NCBI GenBank assembly: GCA_007124105.1
Contig: SLFT01000419.1
Coordinates: 1 to 6,523, forward strand
DNA: 6,523 nucleotides
Direction: 5' to 3'
From: Candidatus Hydrogenedentota bacterium
GTDB taxonomy: Bacteria > Hydrogenedentota > Hydrogenedentia > Hydrogenedentales > CAITNO01
The notes below the pieces were generated by a model. The model saw only the letters and a list, made by a program, of their open reading frames with translations. It was not told where the DNA came from and did not search any database. Within the stretch, counting starts at the first letter, position 1. Each line of letters starts with the position of its first letter. This document shows positions 5,687 through 6,523 of this stretch, piece after piece. The position numbers were made by a program, and so were the translations under genes.

Positions 5687-6358
5687 TTATGCGCGTACCA
5701 ACGCGGCGCCGCAGCGTGGACATTGCCGCTCGCTGCATGGCACACCGCGCTCATGCGCGACTGTTTCGTTACATTGTGGACACACACAGTTGCCGACAGG
5801 GCCGCCTGCCGCAGGGCCGCCCAAGCGTCCCCGGCCGCCGCCTTGACCGCGACCGGCGCCCATGCCGCCTCCTTGGCCGCCGCCTTGACCGCGACCGGCG
5901 CCCATGCCGGCTCCTTGGCCGCCGCCTTGACCTCGGCCGGCGCCCATGCCGCGTCCTTTTCTTTCGTTCATCATGACATTCTCCGGTGTTTTGCCGAGGC
6001 GATTGCGACACCGGCCGCCGCCTGCGCGGCAACCGGGCATCAGAAAATCGGGCCCCGGCAACTCGTTGTGTAGAAAGGCCGTCAACGCTGCTGTGGCGTC
6101 GCCTGCCACAAAGGCAATCAGTTGAATGCCGCCTGCAACAAGCAGCTCCGCCAGCGGGCGCGAAACGGCGCCGCAAATAAGGATTTCAACATGCAACTTG
6201 CGTAGCCGGCTCACGCGTTGTGCGGGCGCCTGCTCCAGCAGCGGTTCTCGATGTTGCTCGGCGATTCGGCCGTTTTCAATCTGAGAAATCAGCAGTTCGC
6301 GGGCTGTGTCGAACACAGGCGATACACGACCGCCCCATACTGTTATGGCAACCTTCAT
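5687..6358 (-). CDS. NifX-like domain fused to Gly-rich repeats and a C-terminal zinc ribbon
   Basis: A 223-residue, three-part protein and the first gene of the cluster. Residues 1-107 are a NifX/dinitrogenase iron-molybdenum cofactor domain: MKVAITVWGGRVSPVFDTAR at the start, LICGAVSRPLAELL at 60-73, ending FLMPGCR with Cys110 and a nearby Cys117. Residues 132-180 are Gly-rich, with three 14-residue repeats of the MGAGRGQGGG type (138-151, 152-165, 166-179). Residues 189-223 hold a zinc-ribbon-like module: CVCPQC (Cys191, 193, 196), then VPCSERQCPRC (Cys208, 213, 216). The CPxC pairs probably bind Zn or Fe, and the tail CGAALVR resembles a family of small proteins next to NifX genes in anaerobes. 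The frame is open up to 6439, but the ATG at 6356-6358 starts the conserved domain and has AAAGGA about eight bases upstream. A second start inside the frame (ATG at 5972-5974) also has a GGAG motif and could give a separate Gly-rich/zinc-ribbon product. Role unknown; metal or cluster handling is inferred. Confidence 0.88.
   Translation of the reverse strand: MKVAITVWGGRVSPVFDTARELLISQIENGRIAEQHREPLLEQAPAQRVSRLRKLHVEILICGAVSRPLAELLVAGGIQLIAFVAGDATAALTAFLHNELPGPDFLMPGCRAGGGRCRNRLGKTPENVMMNERKGRGMGAGRGQGGGQGAGMGAGRGQGGGQGGGMGAGRGQGGGRGRLGGPAAGGPVGNCVCPQCNETVAHERGVPCSERQCPRCGAALVRA
5822..5947 (-). repeat. Three 42-bp tandem repeats encoding a Gly-rich 14-residue unit
   Basis: Three consecutive 42-bp units lie in frame within the NifX/zinc-ribbon gene (5906-5947, 5864-5905, 5822-5863 in reading order). 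The first two differ by only a few bases; the third diverges at its end. They encode MGAGRGQGGGQGAG, MGAGRGQGGGQGGG and MGAGRGQGGGRGRL. The near identity at DNA level points to recent duplication by slippage or unequal recombination, so copy number may vary among strains. Confidence 0.9.
5972..5990 (-). promoter_or_regulatory. Possible internal ribosome-binding site and start in the NifX/zinc-ribbon gene
   Basis: Within the frame of the first gene, the minus strand reads CCGGAG, six bases, then ATG ATG AAC (ATG codons at 5972-5974 and 5969-5971). The motif lies exactly where the NifX domain has ended and the Gly-rich part begins. Initiation here would give a 95-residue protein of Gly-rich repeats plus zinc ribbon. 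This is a sequence-level prediction only. Confidence 0.4.
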
Positions 6359-6384
6359 GCTTGAAATCCTTTGTGGTGTTGAAA

Positions 6385-6399
6385 GCATAAATGATGCCA
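6385..6399 (-). promoter_or_regulatory. Sigma-54-type -24/-12 promoter element
   Basis: The minus strand reads TGGCATCATTTATGC, followed by TTT. Compared with the sigma-54 consensus TGGCACG-N4-TTGCW, both invariant doublets, GG (6398-6397) and GC (6386-6385), are present with the exact 10-base gap, and the TGGCA and TGC parts match. Transcription would start near 6373, about 15 bases before the ATG, leaving the AAAGGA ribosome site just inside the leader. Sigma-54 control is documented for the orp operons of Desulfovibrio vulgaris, which supports the call. Confidence 0.55.
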
Positions 6400-6419
6400 A
6401 CAGGGGACACGACCCCCCA

Positions 6420-6438
6420 TGTTTTGCTAAACAAAACA
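6420..6438. promoter_or_regulatory. Palindrome TGTTTTG-N5-CAAAACA, candidate operator
   Basis: Perfect 7-bp arms (6420-6426 and 6432-6438) flank a 5-base centre, CTAAA. The centre lies about 56 bases upstream of the predicted transcription start, a suitable place for a regulator dimer. The regulator is not in this window. Confidence 0.4.
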
Positions 6439-6486
6439 ATACAAAGACGTTACGGGAGAAGTGGGGGAATAAGAGACAATCAGAGC

Positions 6487-6502
6487 GTTGCAGGAATGCG
6501 AC
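6487..6502. promoter_or_regulatory. Imperfect palindrome GTTGCA-N4-TGCGAC, candidate activator site
   Basis: The arms (6487-6492 and 6497-6502) match at five of six paired positions. The centre is about 121 bases upstream of the predicted sigma-54 start, within the distance usual for enhancer-binding activators. No matching second site is visible in the window, so this remains a weak prediction. Confidence 0.25.
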
Positions 6503-6523
6503 TGTGGGGGGAGTAAAGGGTCG

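Larger units (their letters stand above)
6359..6523 (-). promoter_or_regulatory. Upstream control region of the ORP-like cluster
   Basis: No coding frame of note is found in these 165 bases on either strand. Reading toward the cluster (minus strand), it contains an imperfect palindrome at 6487-6502, a 7-bp palindrome at 6420-6438, a short GGGG/CCCC stem (about 6403-6416) and a sigma-54-type promoter element (6385-6399). Two G-rich near-repeats of the form GTGGGGGAATAA (6461-6472) and GTGGGGGGAGTAA (6504-6516) lie on the plus strand. The GGGGGGAG near the right edge could also be a ribosome site for a divergent gene that starts outside the window. Confidence 0.55.

Noticed and set aside
5822..5947. 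CRISPR array
   Set aside because: The 42-bp repeats are directly abutting, without unique spacers, and are in frame within a protein.
5404..6073. Plus-strand open frames with Ala- and Arg-rich repeats
   Set aside because: The repeats are the antisense reading of the Gly-rich 42-bp units; the minus-strand frame has a NifX domain and a zinc ribbon.
1308..6358. Part of a nitrogen-fixation (nif) cluster
   Set aside because: NifX- and NifU-type domains are present, but no nitrogenase, NifB radical-SAM, NifE/N or NifS gene is seen. The companions are those of ORP-like clusters.
6359..6439. Upstream extension of the NifX/zinc-ribbon frame
   Set aside because: It would cover the sigma-54-type promoter and the palindrome, and the conserved domain starts at the ATG at 6356-6358, which has a good ribosome site.
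6454..6520. G-quadruplex or G-rich direct-repeat element
   Set aside because: The G-tracts are too far apart for a standard quadruplex, and the two near-repeats differ at several positions.

Overview
The window looks like chromosomal DNA from a GC-rich strictly anaerobic bacterium. It holds one long minus-strand gene cluster (about 6358 down to 1308) and, convergent with it at the left edge, the 3' part of an unrelated plus-strand gene. The cluster combines three small NifX/NifB-C-type (dinitrogenase iron-molybdenum cofactor family) proteins, two MinD-type ATPases with inserted 2x[4Fe-4S] ferredoxin domains, an Mrp/NBP35-type ATPase and a DUF5320-type Gly/Met/Arg-rich protein. This set is typical of anaerobes such as sulfate reducers, syntrophs, clostridia and some PVC-like lineages. 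It closely resembles the 'orange protein' (ORP) systems known from Desulfovibrio, where a NifX-like protein carries a Mo-Cu-S cluster. I cannot name the organism from sequence alone.

Layout, left to right. 2-1057 (+): C-terminal part of a TgpA-like transglutaminase-domain membrane protein, cut by the window edge. 1058-1307: non-coding, with two T-tracts, a 7-bp inverted repeat and a possible relic of a gene start. Then, all on the minus strand: 1308-1646 NifX-like protein with a C-terminal CDH tail; 1793-3058 fusion of a NifU/IscU scaffold domain, a short Cys-rich linker and an Mrp/NBP35 ATPase; 3108-3992 and 3992-4873 tandem MinD/ferredoxin ATPases; 4870-5232 canonical ORP-like NifX protein; 5317-5655 DUF5320-like protein; 5687-6358 NifX domain fused to a Gly-rich repeat tract and a zinc ribbon. 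6359-6523 is the upstream control region. It has a good sigma-54-type -24/-12 element (6385-6399) and palindromes further upstream.

How the genes may work together (inference). Transcription probably starts near 6373 and runs leftward. The three ATPase genes and the second nifX-like gene are tightly coupled: ATGA overlap, TAATG overlap, then a 49-bp gap. A perfect 8-bp hairpin sits between the DUF5320-like gene and that core and could set different mRNA levels. The NifU-Mrp fusion would build and hand over Fe-S (or other metal-sulfur) clusters, the MinD/ferredoxin pair would supply ATP- and redox-dependent steps, and the three NifX-like proteins would bind or carry metal-sulfur clusters. No nitrogenase gene is present, so the NifX homology should not be read as nitrogen fixation.

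The most notable points are the NifU-Mrp fusion, with a separate nifX-like gene where some relatives fuse that domain to Mrp; the three-part NifX/Gly-repeat/zinc-ribbon protein with a possible internal translation start; and the sigma-54-type promoter, which parallels the known sigma-54 control of the Desulfovibrio orp operons.
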